From positions 1 to 43,939 of the forward strand of contig JAAXZI010000097.1 in assembly GCA_012719955.1 (NCBI GenBank): a stretch of 43,939 bases of DNA, given 5' to 3'. A program made the translations under genes and the position numbers. Below are positions 27,575 to 34,589 of the stretch, piece by piece. The first letter of the stretch is position 1; each line of letters begins with the position of its first letter. The notes under the pieces are model-generated. The model did not search any database, was not told the DNA's origin, and saw nothing but the letters and a program-made list of their open reading frames with translations. Source of the stretch: Phycisphaerae bacterium. GTDB lineage: Bacteria; Planctomycetota; Phycisphaerae; UBA1845; PWPN01.

Positions 27575-27916
27575 GTGCCGCAACCATCAAGAGGGGAGAT
27601 CTGGACGGCCGATCTGGACCCGATCCGCGGACACGAACAAGGTGGGAAGAGGCCCGTTTTGATCCTGTCCGCTGACCTGTTCAATCGCGGTACCGCTGAT
27701 CTGGTGATCGTGCTTGCCTTGAGCAGTCAGCCCAAAGGGGTTCGCTCGCATGTTCAGGTGCAGCCGCCCGAGGGCGGGTTGAGGAAGACAAGCTACATCC
27801 GGTGCGAGGATATCAGGTCAATCGCCAAAGAGCGGCTCGGAAGTCTATGGGGCCGGGTTTCGCCGCAGACGATGGCGGCGGTAGAAGACCGGGTGCGAAT
27901 CCTGCTGGAACTCTGA
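27575..27916 (+). CDS. PemK/MazF family endoribonuclease toxin
   Basis: A 113-residue MazF-fold protein. The N-terminal SRGEIWTADLDPIRGHEQGGKRPVLIL contains the conserved RGEIW...GxEQxGKRPVLI motif. ALSSQPKG and SYIRCEDIRSI(A)KERL contain the conserved S/T and the catalytic-site DIR segment. MazF toxins cleave mRNA at short specific sequences. Start is GTG 27575, two bases after the antitoxin stop. The module appears intact. Confidence 0.9.
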   Translation: MPQPSRGEIWTADLDPIRGHEQGGKRPVLILSADLFNRGTADLVIVLALSSQPKGVRSHVQVQPPEGGLRKTSYIRCEDIRSIAKERLGSLWGRVSPQTMAAVEDRVRILLEL

Positions 27917-27950
27917 CACTCGCATAGGACCTGCGATGTTCTTATAATTC

Positions 27951-28181
27951 ATGGTCATGCGTGCGATAGAATTCGAGACTCGGATCGACTCCTCAGGGCA
28001 ACTCAGAATCCCCGACGAAGCGGCAGGCTCCCTGCCAACGGGCTGTCGCGCCAGGGTCATCCTCCTCTTGGAAGATGATGAGGCCGACACAAAGGCCAAC
28101 TGGGATCGTGTCGCTGCGCGAAGCATTTCAGAGTATTACTGCCCCGGGGATGCCATTTATGACGACTACCCGCGCCGGTGA
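27951..28181 (+). CDS. AbrB-like small antitoxin
   Basis: A 76-residue protein (74 from the second ATG at 27957). MRAIEFETRIDSSGQLRIPD looks like an AbrB/SpoVT-type swapped-hairpin start, and the C-terminal YCPGDAIYDDYPRR resembles the YxxxDAIYD tail common in antitoxins paired with PemK-type toxins. It overlaps the next toxin frame by 23 bases. TATAAT at 27943-27948, just before the first ATG, would place transcription initiation near the second ATG, so a leaderless mRNA is possible. Confidence 0.65.
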   Translation: MVMRAIEFETRIDSSGQLRIPDEAAGSLPTGCRARVILLLEDDEADTKANWDRVAARSISEYYCPGDAIYDDYPRR

Positions 28182-28481
28182 GATCTGGTTGGCCCAAGTG
28201 GAGTTCGCCGACGGCACACGTCAAAACCTCGCCCCGTGCTGGTTCTTTTCACAGAGCATCAGGATTCGGTGCTCGCGGTCGTTACCTCTGCAGTTCCACG
28301 AACTCCACGAGATGTCGCCCTGATTGACTGGCAGGCCGCCGGTCTGCGTTCACCATCAACGGCCCGCCTGGACAAGCTGGTCACCATGAGCCATCAGAGA
28401 CTCTGGGCAAAGCTCGGCAGTCTCACCGCACAGGACTGGCAGCGTGTGGCCGATTCGTGGAATCGAGAAATGAAGCTTTAG
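28159..28481 (+). pseudogene. PemK/MazF-like toxin with a one-base frameshift
   Basis: The first part, from ATG 28159, reads TTTRAGEIWLAQVEFADGTRQ, a normal PemK/MazF N-terminus. The frame then changes at the AAAA run 28223-28226, and the expected continuation KPRPVLVLFTEHQDSVLAV is found one frame back, running to TAG 28481. Restoring one A (five in place of four) gives a single frame of about 107 codons. Without it the product ends at 28323 with an unrelated tail. It could be a true inactivating deletion or a homopolymer sequencing error; no canonical X-XXY-YYZ slippery site is present, so programmed frameshifting is unlikely. Its antitoxin upstream is intact. Confidence 0.75.
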
Positions 28482-28485
28482 CCGG

Positions 28486-29181
28486 CTACCACCGCCGACT
28501 TGATCGCAGCTTTCTCCGCAGCACGTCCCGGGCCAGTGTCACCGCCACCTCGCGTTGCAGCGGCGTGAGGATCTCCTTGAGGCGGCGATGGACCCTCGGG
28601 CCGATCAACCCGATAACCACCGCAACTCCGGCGAAACTCAGGCCTGTGATCACCGGACGCAAGATTCGCTCGGCTGGAAGTCGGCCGAGAATCTCCAATT
28701 CATGCAAGAACCAGGGTGAAAGCAGCAAGCCCGCCACCAGCGCCGACAATCCCAGGCCGTAGAGATGATAACGCCGTAAGGCGTCGCTCCAGCCGGGCTT
28801 GCCCAGGCAAGATGCACGGAACCGCTCCATGGAGATGGCCCAAATCATCATGGCAACGACCATGGGCACCCCCATGCAGACAAATACTCCTGAATCGAAC
28901 CCCCTCTCCATGGCCATAGTAAAGACTATCAGGATCAGCAAAGGGATCGCGCACAGCACCATCCCCACACACACGGCCGGGGCGGTTTCCATACGGTGAA
29001 GCTGCGCGGAGATAATCTCGGCCGGCAGTTCCAGGTCGCCCATCGGGTTGAGATACCCGCATTCCGGGCAGCGGCGCGGGGCGCCGGAGAGGCCGCGCAG
29101 GTTGTAGCCGCATTCGAGGCAGTAGAGGTCGATGTCGTCCTGCGATTTCCGGGCAGGTTATGGATTGGGTTCGCCGCTCAT
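28486..29181 (-). pseudogene. zinc-ribbon membrane protein with in-frame stop at codon 8
   Basis: The frame starts at ATG 29181, one base after the stop of its upstream paralogue. It reads MSGEPNP, then TAA (29158-29160), then continues PARKSQDDIDLYCLECGYNLRG with the zinc ribbon CLEC...CPEC and four hydrophobic helices to 28486. No ATG, GTG or TTG restarts translation between the TAA and the zinc ribbon; the next ATG (29043) would lose the ribbon. The gene is parallel in design to the 246-residue neighbour (YCLQCDYDLRGLSG). Either a nonsense mutation or a truncated protein from 29043 (185 aa). Confidence 0.7.
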
Positions 29182-29182
29182 C

Positions 29183-29923
29183 TCAATTCTCGCCCCCGCA
29201 TGAAGCAACGTCGAACTCCGACATCTTTTTCGAGGAGGCTTCCGCGAGCATCAAAGCCTGTCCCTTCTGTTTTCGTAATTCGTTCCTCGCCCGGTGCAGG
29301 GCCTCGGTCTTGAAAAGCGGATCCAGCAGGCGGCCGAGCCAATCCAGTCCGCGACTTAGAAAAAGGCAATTGAGAACGAGTCCGGCCAGAAAAACGGCCA
29401 TGACGGCCAATGACTGATTCCGGAATCCCCATTGTCTCAAAATCCCGTCGAGTTGGCCTGCCACGAAGGTGCACAGGAGCAGCCCAACTACCTGATAGAG
29501 CAGGAACGCGGACGCCCAACCAAGGCGTGCCCGGCAGGACGAACGGAACTTCAGCATTCCGTAAACCCACAGGGAGGGAAAGATGATGGCCACGAGGAGG
29601 AAGGCGCGGCTCACGATGAACCCGGCAACCAATATCGGCGCCGCTAAAACGATGCCGAACAGACAAACGACGAGGCATAACATCGGCGTCGTCTTGAGTT
29701 GCCTGAGATGCTCACGAACGAAGGTATCAGGGACGGGAAAATCCTCGACCGGGTTGAGAAAACCGCATTCAGGGCAGCGGCAGGGATCGCCGGAGAGACC
29801 GCGCAGGTCGTAATCGCACTGCAGGCAGTAGAGATCAGCACCCCCCGCCTGTGCATTCGGAGCAGGAATGGGAGGCTGCTCACCCATGCCGGCCAATGTA
29901 TCAGCTATCGGCCGGTCATTCAC
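29183..29923 (-). CDS. zinc-ribbon membrane protein
   Basis: A 246-residue protein of unknown function. The N-terminal zinc ribbon CLQC...CPECG (about residues 33-54) sits on the cytoplasmic side of a membrane domain with four to five helices (residues about 80-190) and is followed by a basic C-tail. The GTG start at 29923 overlaps the deoC stop by eight bases; ATG at 29887 is an alternative. Similar zinc-ribbon membrane proteins are very common in planctomycetes. The gene directly downstream is its broken paralogue. Confidence 0.7.
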   Translation of the reverse strand: MNDRPIADTLAGMGEQPPIPAPNAQAGGADLYCLQCDYDLRGLSGDPCRCPECGFLNPVEDFPVPDTFVREHLRQLKTTPMLCLVVCLFGIVLAAPILVAGFIVSRAFLLVAIIFPSLWVYGMLKFRSSCRARLGWASAFLLYQVVGLLLCTFVAGQLDGILRQWGFRNQSLAVMAVFLAGLVLNCLFLSRGLDWLGRLLDPLFKTEALHRARNELRKQKGQALMLAEASSKKMSEFDVASCGGEN

Positions 29924-30593
29924 TCCCGGCCAGTTCCTCCAGCAGCTTCACGCTGGCCGAACAGCCCAGCCGGCTGGCGCCCGCTTCGAGCATGGCTTTG
30001 GCCGTCTTGAGGTCGCGGATGCCACCGGCCGCCTTGACCTTGACGGGCGCGGAGTGCTTGTGCAGCAGCCGCACGGCCTCGACCGTGGCCCCGCCGGCCG
30101 GATGGAAACCGGTGGACGTCTTCACGAAATCCGCCTCGGCCTCGGCCGCGCACCGACAGCCGGCGATAATCTGCTCTTTGGTAAGGGCGGCCGTCTCCAG
30201 GATCACCTTGAGCGTGTGCTGGGGGCTGGCCGTATGTACCACGTGGGCCACTGCGGCGATGTCGTCGCGGACCAGGCCCGTGTTGCCGGCGATCAGGTCG
30301 CCGACGCGGATGACCATATCGATTTCCGTCGCGCCGTGGTCGATGGCCCGGCGAGTCTCCTCTGCCTTGATGGCCGTCACGTTGGCCCCCAGCGGGAAGC
30401 CCACCACGGTGGCGATCAGCACCGGCGAGCCAAGCAGGCGTTCCCGACAGCGCTCCACCCAGATCGGGTTCACGCACACGGCCACAAAGCCATGCTCCAG
30501 GGCCTCATCGCAGAGCCGGTCGATCATCGCCGGCGTGGCCTCGGGCTTGAGAAGAGTGTGGTCGATTTTGGAGGCTAGTTCCTGTGGGGTCAT
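29916..30593 (-). CDS. deoC: deoxyribose-phosphate aldolase
   Basis: A 225-residue class I aldolase that splits 2-deoxyribose 5-phosphate to glyceraldehyde 3-phosphate and acetaldehyde in deoxynucleoside catabolism. The Schiff-base lysine is K158 in ADFVKTSTGF, with supporting D92 (EIDMVI) and K187 (VKVKAAGGIR). ATG 30593 gives the standard MTPQELASKIDHTLLKP start and overlaps the stop of the upstream four-helix-bundle gene by four bases (ATGA), showing a coupled operon. No thymidine phosphorylase or deoB is nearby. Confidence 0.95.
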   Translation of the reverse strand: MTPQELASKIDHTLLKPEATPAMIDRLCDEALEHGFVAVCVNPIWVERCRERLLGSPVLIATVVGFPLGANVTAIKAEETRRAIDHGATEIDMVIRVGDLIAGNTGLVRDDIAAVAHVVHTASPQHTLKVILETAALTKEQIIAGCRCAAEAEADFVKTSTGFHPAGGATVEAVRLLHKHSAPVKVKAAGGIRDLKTAKAMLEAGASRLGCSASVKLLEELAGSE

Positions 30594-31507
30594 GGTGATC
30601 CTCGTTTGGGGTTGAGCAGGCTTTGTCGGTCCGATCGGTCCGATCCGTCGGATCGGTCTGATCGGTCTGATCCACTGGCCGGGCGCGTCCCCCGGCACGC
30701 GGGGTAACCTGGGCAACCCCAGAATGGCTCGCCCGCGCGGGCCCCCTTTCGGGCTATCCGCCAGCGCATCAACTGGCCGCAATGAGGGCAAAGGGGTACA
30801 GGTCCTTCCGGCTTGACCGGCGGCTCTGACCGGACTGGCGGCTTGTATCGGGGCCGGCCCAGGGGGTGGACTTGATGGCGACGCTCCTCAATTCTGGCCG
30901 CCGCCAGACGCTCGCTGTAGCCGCCCTCGTGGATGAAGCTTCGCTCCAGGGCGGCGATCTGCCGGTCAAGCAGGTAGTTGGCCTGGTGGATGAGGCAGAT
31001 GATCGCGTTGGCCACCACAGCGGGGTCAGGATGCGTCAGCCAGGGAGCGTAGAGATCGCTGTCGGACCGATCGGTCGGATCGGACGGATCGGTCGGATCG
31101 GTCCGATCCAGCCGGCGGGCGACTGCCCGGACCGCCTGGGCCTGCGGGGCGTCTTTCGCCCACTGGGCCTGACCTCGCTGGCGGAGGAAGTCCTCGTAGT
31201 CGAGAAGCAGTTCGTCGAGACTGGCCCTGGCCACATTCACCAGGCGCAATTCGGTCTGACTTGAGGTTGCCGAGGCCCGGCTGCCTTCCGCGATGTTCTG
31301 CCGACCACTCCTGGCTGCCTGCACCATCTGATCCACAGTCCGCGAGCGCTGATCCAGAAACCGCTCGCAGAAGGACACGGTGGCGTCGTAGATAACCGTC
31401 GCCGCCCGGAAACTGCGCAGCTTGCGATAGCCGCCGCTGGGTCGCAAGGTCTTTGGGGTGGTCGAGCGGACGGATCGGTCCGATCGGTCTGATTGAGGGC
31501 TGCTCAT
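30590..31507 (-). CDS. four-helix-bundle protein with C-terminal zinc finger
   Basis: A 305-residue multidomain protein. Residues about 20-120 (KLRSFRAATVIYDATVSFCERF, QMVQAARSGRQNIAEGS, TSSQTELRLVNVARASLDELL, DYEDFLRQR) form an S23/IVP-type four-helix bundle. A second helical suffix domain follows (about 150-210), then a zinc finger of topoisomerase type (CPHCGQLM...FWGCPGYPAC, about 245-275). Three arrays of 9-base repeats encode Ser/Asp/Arg/Pro-rich linkers at the N-terminus, between the helical domains and at the C-terminus. GGGAGG before ATG 31507 fixes the start. Known for this family: homologues in 23S rRNA intervening sequences and Avd of diversity-generating retroelements; the function here is unknown. 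Confidence 0.8.
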   Translation of the reverse strand: MSSPQSDRSDRSVRSTTPKTLRPSGGYRKLRSFRAATVIYDATVSFCERFLDQRSRTVDQMVQAARSGRQNIAEGSRASATSSQTELRLVNVARASLDELLLDYEDFLRQRGQAQWAKDAPQAQAVRAVARRLDRTDPTDPSDPTDRSDSDLYAPWLTHPDPAVVANAIICLIHQANYLLDRQIAALERSFIHEGGYSERLAAARIEERRHQVHPLGRPRYKPPVRSEPPVKPEGPVPLCPHCGQLMRWRIARKGARAGEPFWGCPGYPACRGTRPASGSDRSDRSDGSDRSDRQSLLNPKRGSP

Positions 31508-31558
31508 GGTAAGCCTCCCGGTTGTGCCCCCTCGCCAATTGCGTTCGCTGCCCATTCT

Positions 31559-31603
31559 CGGTCTGATCCGTCCGATCCGTCCGATCGGTCCGATCGGTCT
31601 GAT
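31559..31603. repeat. 9-bp tandem array upstream of the four-helix-bundle gene
   Basis: Five units of CSGTCYGAT (CGGTCTGAT, CCGTCCGAT, CCGTCCGAT, CGGTCCGAT, CGGTCTGAT). Three more arrays of the same unit lie inside the gene: 31467-31493 (3 units), 31063-31107 (5 units) and 30627-30671 (5 units). Confidence 0.9.
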
Positions 31604-31642
31604 GAGGCGCCCACCACGGCAATTGCCCAACGGCCAGCCCTC

Positions 31643-32833
31643 TTATCCGTGCCTGCCGCGCTCGCGCGGACTGGTGACCGGGGCGAAGCGGAGCTGGTAG
31701 TCAGCGAGGTACCCCTTCTTCTGGAAACACTTGAGGGCCTCCTCGACTGACGGGAAGACGTCGTTAGCCGTCTTGGTTACGAACGGCGAGGGTTCGACCT
31801 TGGGCTTCCACACCACGTAGACCTCCTTGGTGGTTTCGTAAGCGTGGTGCAGTTCGCGTTCGACGCCGCTGGAGAGGCCCGGCTTGCCGTTGGGCATCTC
31901 CGGCACATAGCTGACGATCATGTCCGACTGGTCGATCAGCTTGAAGTCGCGGGCGTAAATCTGGGCGTCGATGTCATGGGCCACGGCGGTCACTTCGTCC
32001 ACCTGCAGGGTCATCGGCTGCCCGTGGACCTCGATACTGAACGACTTCTCGCCGCGCTGGGTGGCCGCTCCGGCTTCGAACAACAGCCGCTTTTCGTCGA
32101 GGTCGCCGGGGTCGAAGGTGATGAAATGCTCGGCCAGCGTGTCGCGGAAGGCATCGATCTCAGCCAGCACGCCCGGCATGTCCATCACGTGGGTCATGGG
32201 GAATGACGGGTATACGCGCTTGCGCTGCGGCTCGAACATGAGCCGGTAGACCGATCCGGCGGTGTCGCGCTCAACGCCGCGGGCAATCACGTAGAACGAC
32301 CCATGCCCGCGAAGGATGCGCGAGAGGATCTCGGTGGCGAGAACCTCCTCCTCGCGCCAGACGAGGATATCCTTCAGCGAATGCGGAACGTCGTGGTCGC
32401 GGACCAGGCGTTGGTGGACCGAATCCACGTTATCCACCAGGGTGAAATAGAGGTTCGCGTTGAGTTCCATCAACTGGTCGTGGTCGAACGCGGGGAACAG
32501 GCCATGCTTCCAACGGAAAGTGGCGTGGGTATTGACCAGCAGGTTCTCGACCTTGTCGGCCAGCCGGAGGATGTCTTTGAAGACAGATCGGCGAATGGCA
32601 TCCAGCCGGTTGCGAGGCAGATCAAGAATGCGCCCGGGCACCACGTCGGGGGCTTCCCGGTACATCATGTCGCCCACGTGGGCAACGGCCAGCTCCTTGC
32701 CATGGGCACGGGCGATCTCGGCCACACGCTCGCAGAAAGGTTTCTTCTCCACCCCCACCTGTCCGGTTATGACCGCACGGACTCCGGTATGCCTGCGGTC
32801 CGGGAACAACCTGCCCGTGTTCAGCAACGACAT
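31643..32833 (-). CDS. AdkA-like kinase fold fused to deoxyribosyltransferase-like domain
   Basis: A 396-residue protein. The N-terminal half resembles archaeal-type adenylate kinases: a degenerate P-loop (VITGQVGVEKKPF, 22-33), VENLLVNTHATFRWKHGLFPAF (96-115) equivalent to the AdkA VDTHATI segment, and LNANLYFTLVDNVDSVHQR. The C-terminal part (about 205-355) has a PMTH start, a D-S-D (DQSDMIVSYV, 301-310) and GLSSGVERELHHAY (319-331), as in nucleoside 2-deoxyribosyltransferase-like proteins. The P-loop lacks the normal GKT/S ending, so classical phosphotransfer is doubtful. The gene precedes the four-helix-bundle/deoC operon on the same strand (135 bases apart). A nucleotide-related role is inferred. 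Confidence 0.6.
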   Translation of the reverse strand: MSLLNTGRLFPDRRHTGVRAVITGQVGVEKKPFCERVAEIARAHGKELAVAHVGDMMYREAPDVVPGRILDLPRNRLDAIRRSVFKDILRLADKVENLLVNTHATFRWKHGLFPAFDHDQLMELNANLYFTLVDNVDSVHQRLVRDHDVPHSLKDILVWREEEVLATEILSRILRGHGSFYVIARGVERDTAGSVYRLMFEPQRKRVYPSFPMTHVMDMPGVLAEIDAFRDTLAEHFITFDPGDLDEKRLLFEAGAATQRGEKSFSIEVHGQPMTLQVDEVTAVAHDIDAQIYARDFKLIDQSDMIVSYVPEMPNGKPGLSSGVERELHHAYETTKEVYVVWKPKVEPSPFVTKTANDVFPSVEEALKCFQKKGYLADYQLRFAPVTSPRERGRHG

Positions 32834-32999
32834 CGCACCATCTCCAAGCCAGATAAGACAATAGACAATGTACGGTTAGCGGGTGGTACGGGCAAGCCCA
32901 GCCTTGGAATGCGACGGCTTGCGGGCCCCTTCCAGACGGTCGGCCCACTGACGGACTGATGCGGGCGAAGAGTCTTCCGACCGGTTAAAATGGTTCCCC

Positions 33000-33737
33000 A
33001 TGGCTGAAAAGGCTGACATGCTCGTTCTGACCTGTCCTGGCTGTGGCCAGCAGGTCAGCGCGCATCCCGACCAGATCGGCCAGCCGGTTGAATGCCCCTT
33101 GTGCCACCATGCCTTCAAGGTGCAGCCTCCGCCACCGCCGCCTTCGACCAGTGGTGGCCGGCTGTTTCATTTTCAGTGTCTGCGTTGCGGCTCCATCCTG
33201 GAGGCCCGCTCCGGACAAAGCGGGCAGCCCGGCAAGTGCCCCACCTGTGCAGCCGTCTTTGTCGTGCCGGAGATGGATCCCCGTACCGGTCTGGCCCGGG
33301 GCGATGCGGACCCCGGCGATGACGGGGAGAACCCGACGCCGGTTCATGCCTACGCCGCGGCCGGGGCTATGGCTCCCAGGCTGGTTCGTCACGAGGACGA
33401 CACGCTGGTCATCGAGTGCCCCCGCTGCGGCGGGGAATCGGCTGTCACCGCGAACAACTGCCTCAAATGCGGCCTGCCGTTCACCATGGCGGGGGTCAGT
33501 GCGACGGCCATCACCACCACCTCGGGCCTGGCCAATACCGCCCTGCTGCTGGGCCTGGCCGGCCTGCTGGGCAACATCTGCTTCGGTCTCGGGGCCGTCT
33601 TCGGCCTGATCGCGATCATCGTCGGAATTTCGGCTCTCACCCAGCGGCACCCCCGCAACACGACCGCGGCGGTCGGCGGAATCGTCGTGGGAGCCATAGA
33701 CTGTCTTCTGGGCCTGACGATTTGGATGAATATGTGA
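33000..33737 (+). CDS. multi-zinc-ribbon membrane protein (DUF4190-like)
   Basis: A 245-residue protein with three cysteine-rich zinc ribbons: CPGCG...CPLC (residues about 12-36), CLRCG...CPTC (about 60-82) and CPRCG...CLKC (about 140-158). Between the second and third is a disordered stretch. The C-terminal 75 residues form two long hydrophobic helices with the glycine-rich pattern of DUF4190 domains (GLANTALLLGLAGLLGN...). The first ribbon resembles MJ0042-type fingers. It is four bases upstream of the HAD-like gene, so probably co-transcribed with it. Function unknown. Confidence 0.8.
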   Translation: MAEKADMLVLTCPGCGQQVSAHPDQIGQPVECPLCHHAFKVQPPPPPPSTSGGRLFHFQCLRCGSILEARSGQSGQPGKCPTCAAVFVVPEMDPRTGLARGDADPGDDGENPTPVHAYAAAGAMAPRLVRHEDDTLVIECPRCGGESAVTANNCLKCGLPFTMAGVSATAITTTSGLANTALLLGLAGLLGNICFGLGAVFGLIAIIVGISALTQRHPRNTTAAVGGIVVGAIDCLLGLTIWMNM

Positions 33738-33741
33738 GCTG

Positions 33742-34401
33742 ATGAGTTTTCTGACTACGATCATCGAATGGGAAGGGCCGATTATCGACGTTCGGCCGCG
33801 CTATTGGGCCGCCCACCAGGCGGCGGTCAAGGCGGTGGGTTTTCAGGGGCCGCCGGAGAACGAGTTCTGGCGGCTGCATCGGACGGGCGCCCCCGATGGA
33901 ATGATGGTGCCCTACGGTAAGCCGCATCACGTGGCCGAGTACACGCGCCTTCGCAACGAGCAGATCAACAGCACCGAGCTGATGGCCCTGGACCAGCTCC
34001 AGCCGCGGGTCATCGAGAATCTGAAGGTGCTCAAGAGCATGGGCGTCTGCCACATGGTAAGCCTGTGCCAGAACCGGGACGGAATCAACGCGACGCTCAA
34101 CCGGCTCGATGTGTGGATTTACTTCGAGCAGAAGCGCGCCCTGCCGCAAGACAGCGACCGGCGGGTGGCGGCGATCCGCGAGTTGATGGGCGGCGGGCGA
34201 ACGCTGGCGGTGGCCGGCACAGTGCCGTTCGCGTTCGCGGCGAATGAGGCCGGCTGCCGGGTGGTCGGCATCAGCAGCGGCCCGACGTTTCCGAAGTTTC
34301 TGCGCCAGGTGGGCGTGGACGTGTTCTACGAAGATCTCGATCAACTCACCGACGCGCTGGCCCGCCATGCGCCGGAACTCCAGCGGATCGGAATCGTGTG
34401 A
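33742..34401 (+). CDS. HAD-fold protein lacking catalytic acids (pseudo-phosphatase)
   Basis: A 219-residue protein with the length and block order of phosphoglycolate-phosphatase-like HADs. The motifs are altered: motif I, normally DxDGTLxD, reads IEWEGPIID, with Glu for both catalytic Asp. Motif II is VSLCQN with the conserved Ser. A lysine is at QKRALPQDSDRRVAAIREL (motif III). Motif IV, normally GDxxxD, reads VAGTVPFAFAANEAGC with both acids gone, while AANEAGCRVVGISSGPT keeps the fold signature. Normal magnesium-dependent phosphatase activity is therefore unlikely; a binding role is inferred. Translationally close to the zinc-ribbon gene upstream. Confidence 0.7.
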   Translation: MSFLTTIIEWEGPIIDVRPRYWAAHQAAVKAVGFQGPPENEFWRLHRTGAPDGMMVPYGKPHHVAEYTRLRNEQINSTELMALDQLQPRVIENLKVLKSMGVCHMVSLCQNRDGINATLNRLDVWIYFEQKRALPQDSDRRVAAIRELMGGGRTLAVAGTVPFAFAANEAGCRVVGISSGPTFPKFLRQVGVDVFYEDLDQLTDALARHAPELQRIGIV

Positions 34402-34454
34402 CCACAGGGCTTTTTGCGTGGCGGTCGGGCTTCGTACCGACCATCGACCAGGGA

Positions 34455-34577
34455 CCGGAACGGCCGGTACAGAGCCCGGCCGCTACAACCGCTGGAGGAG
34501 CCTAGCCGCTACAGCCGCTGGAGGAGCCTGGCCGCTACAGCCGCCGGAGGAGACCGGCCGCTACAACCGCCGGATGG
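34455..34577. repeat. CCGGTACAG element and 26-bp tandem array
   Basis: GGAACGGCCGGTACAGAGCC leads into four ~26-base units of the form CCTRGCCGCTACAGCCGCTGGAGGAG (34475-34500, 34501-34526, 34527-34552, 34553-34577). The leading element is the GGCCGGTAC...GGCCGCTACA family also found at about 1905, 35910-35970, 41567-41592 and 42938-42966. Confidence 0.85.
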
Positions 34578-34589
34578 AACGACGCAACG

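Noticed and set aside
28210..28240. Programmed -1 frameshift in the PemK-like toxin
   Set aside because: The context TCAAAAC is not a heptameric slippery site, and no clear stimulatory structure is seen; a deletion or sequencing error is simpler.
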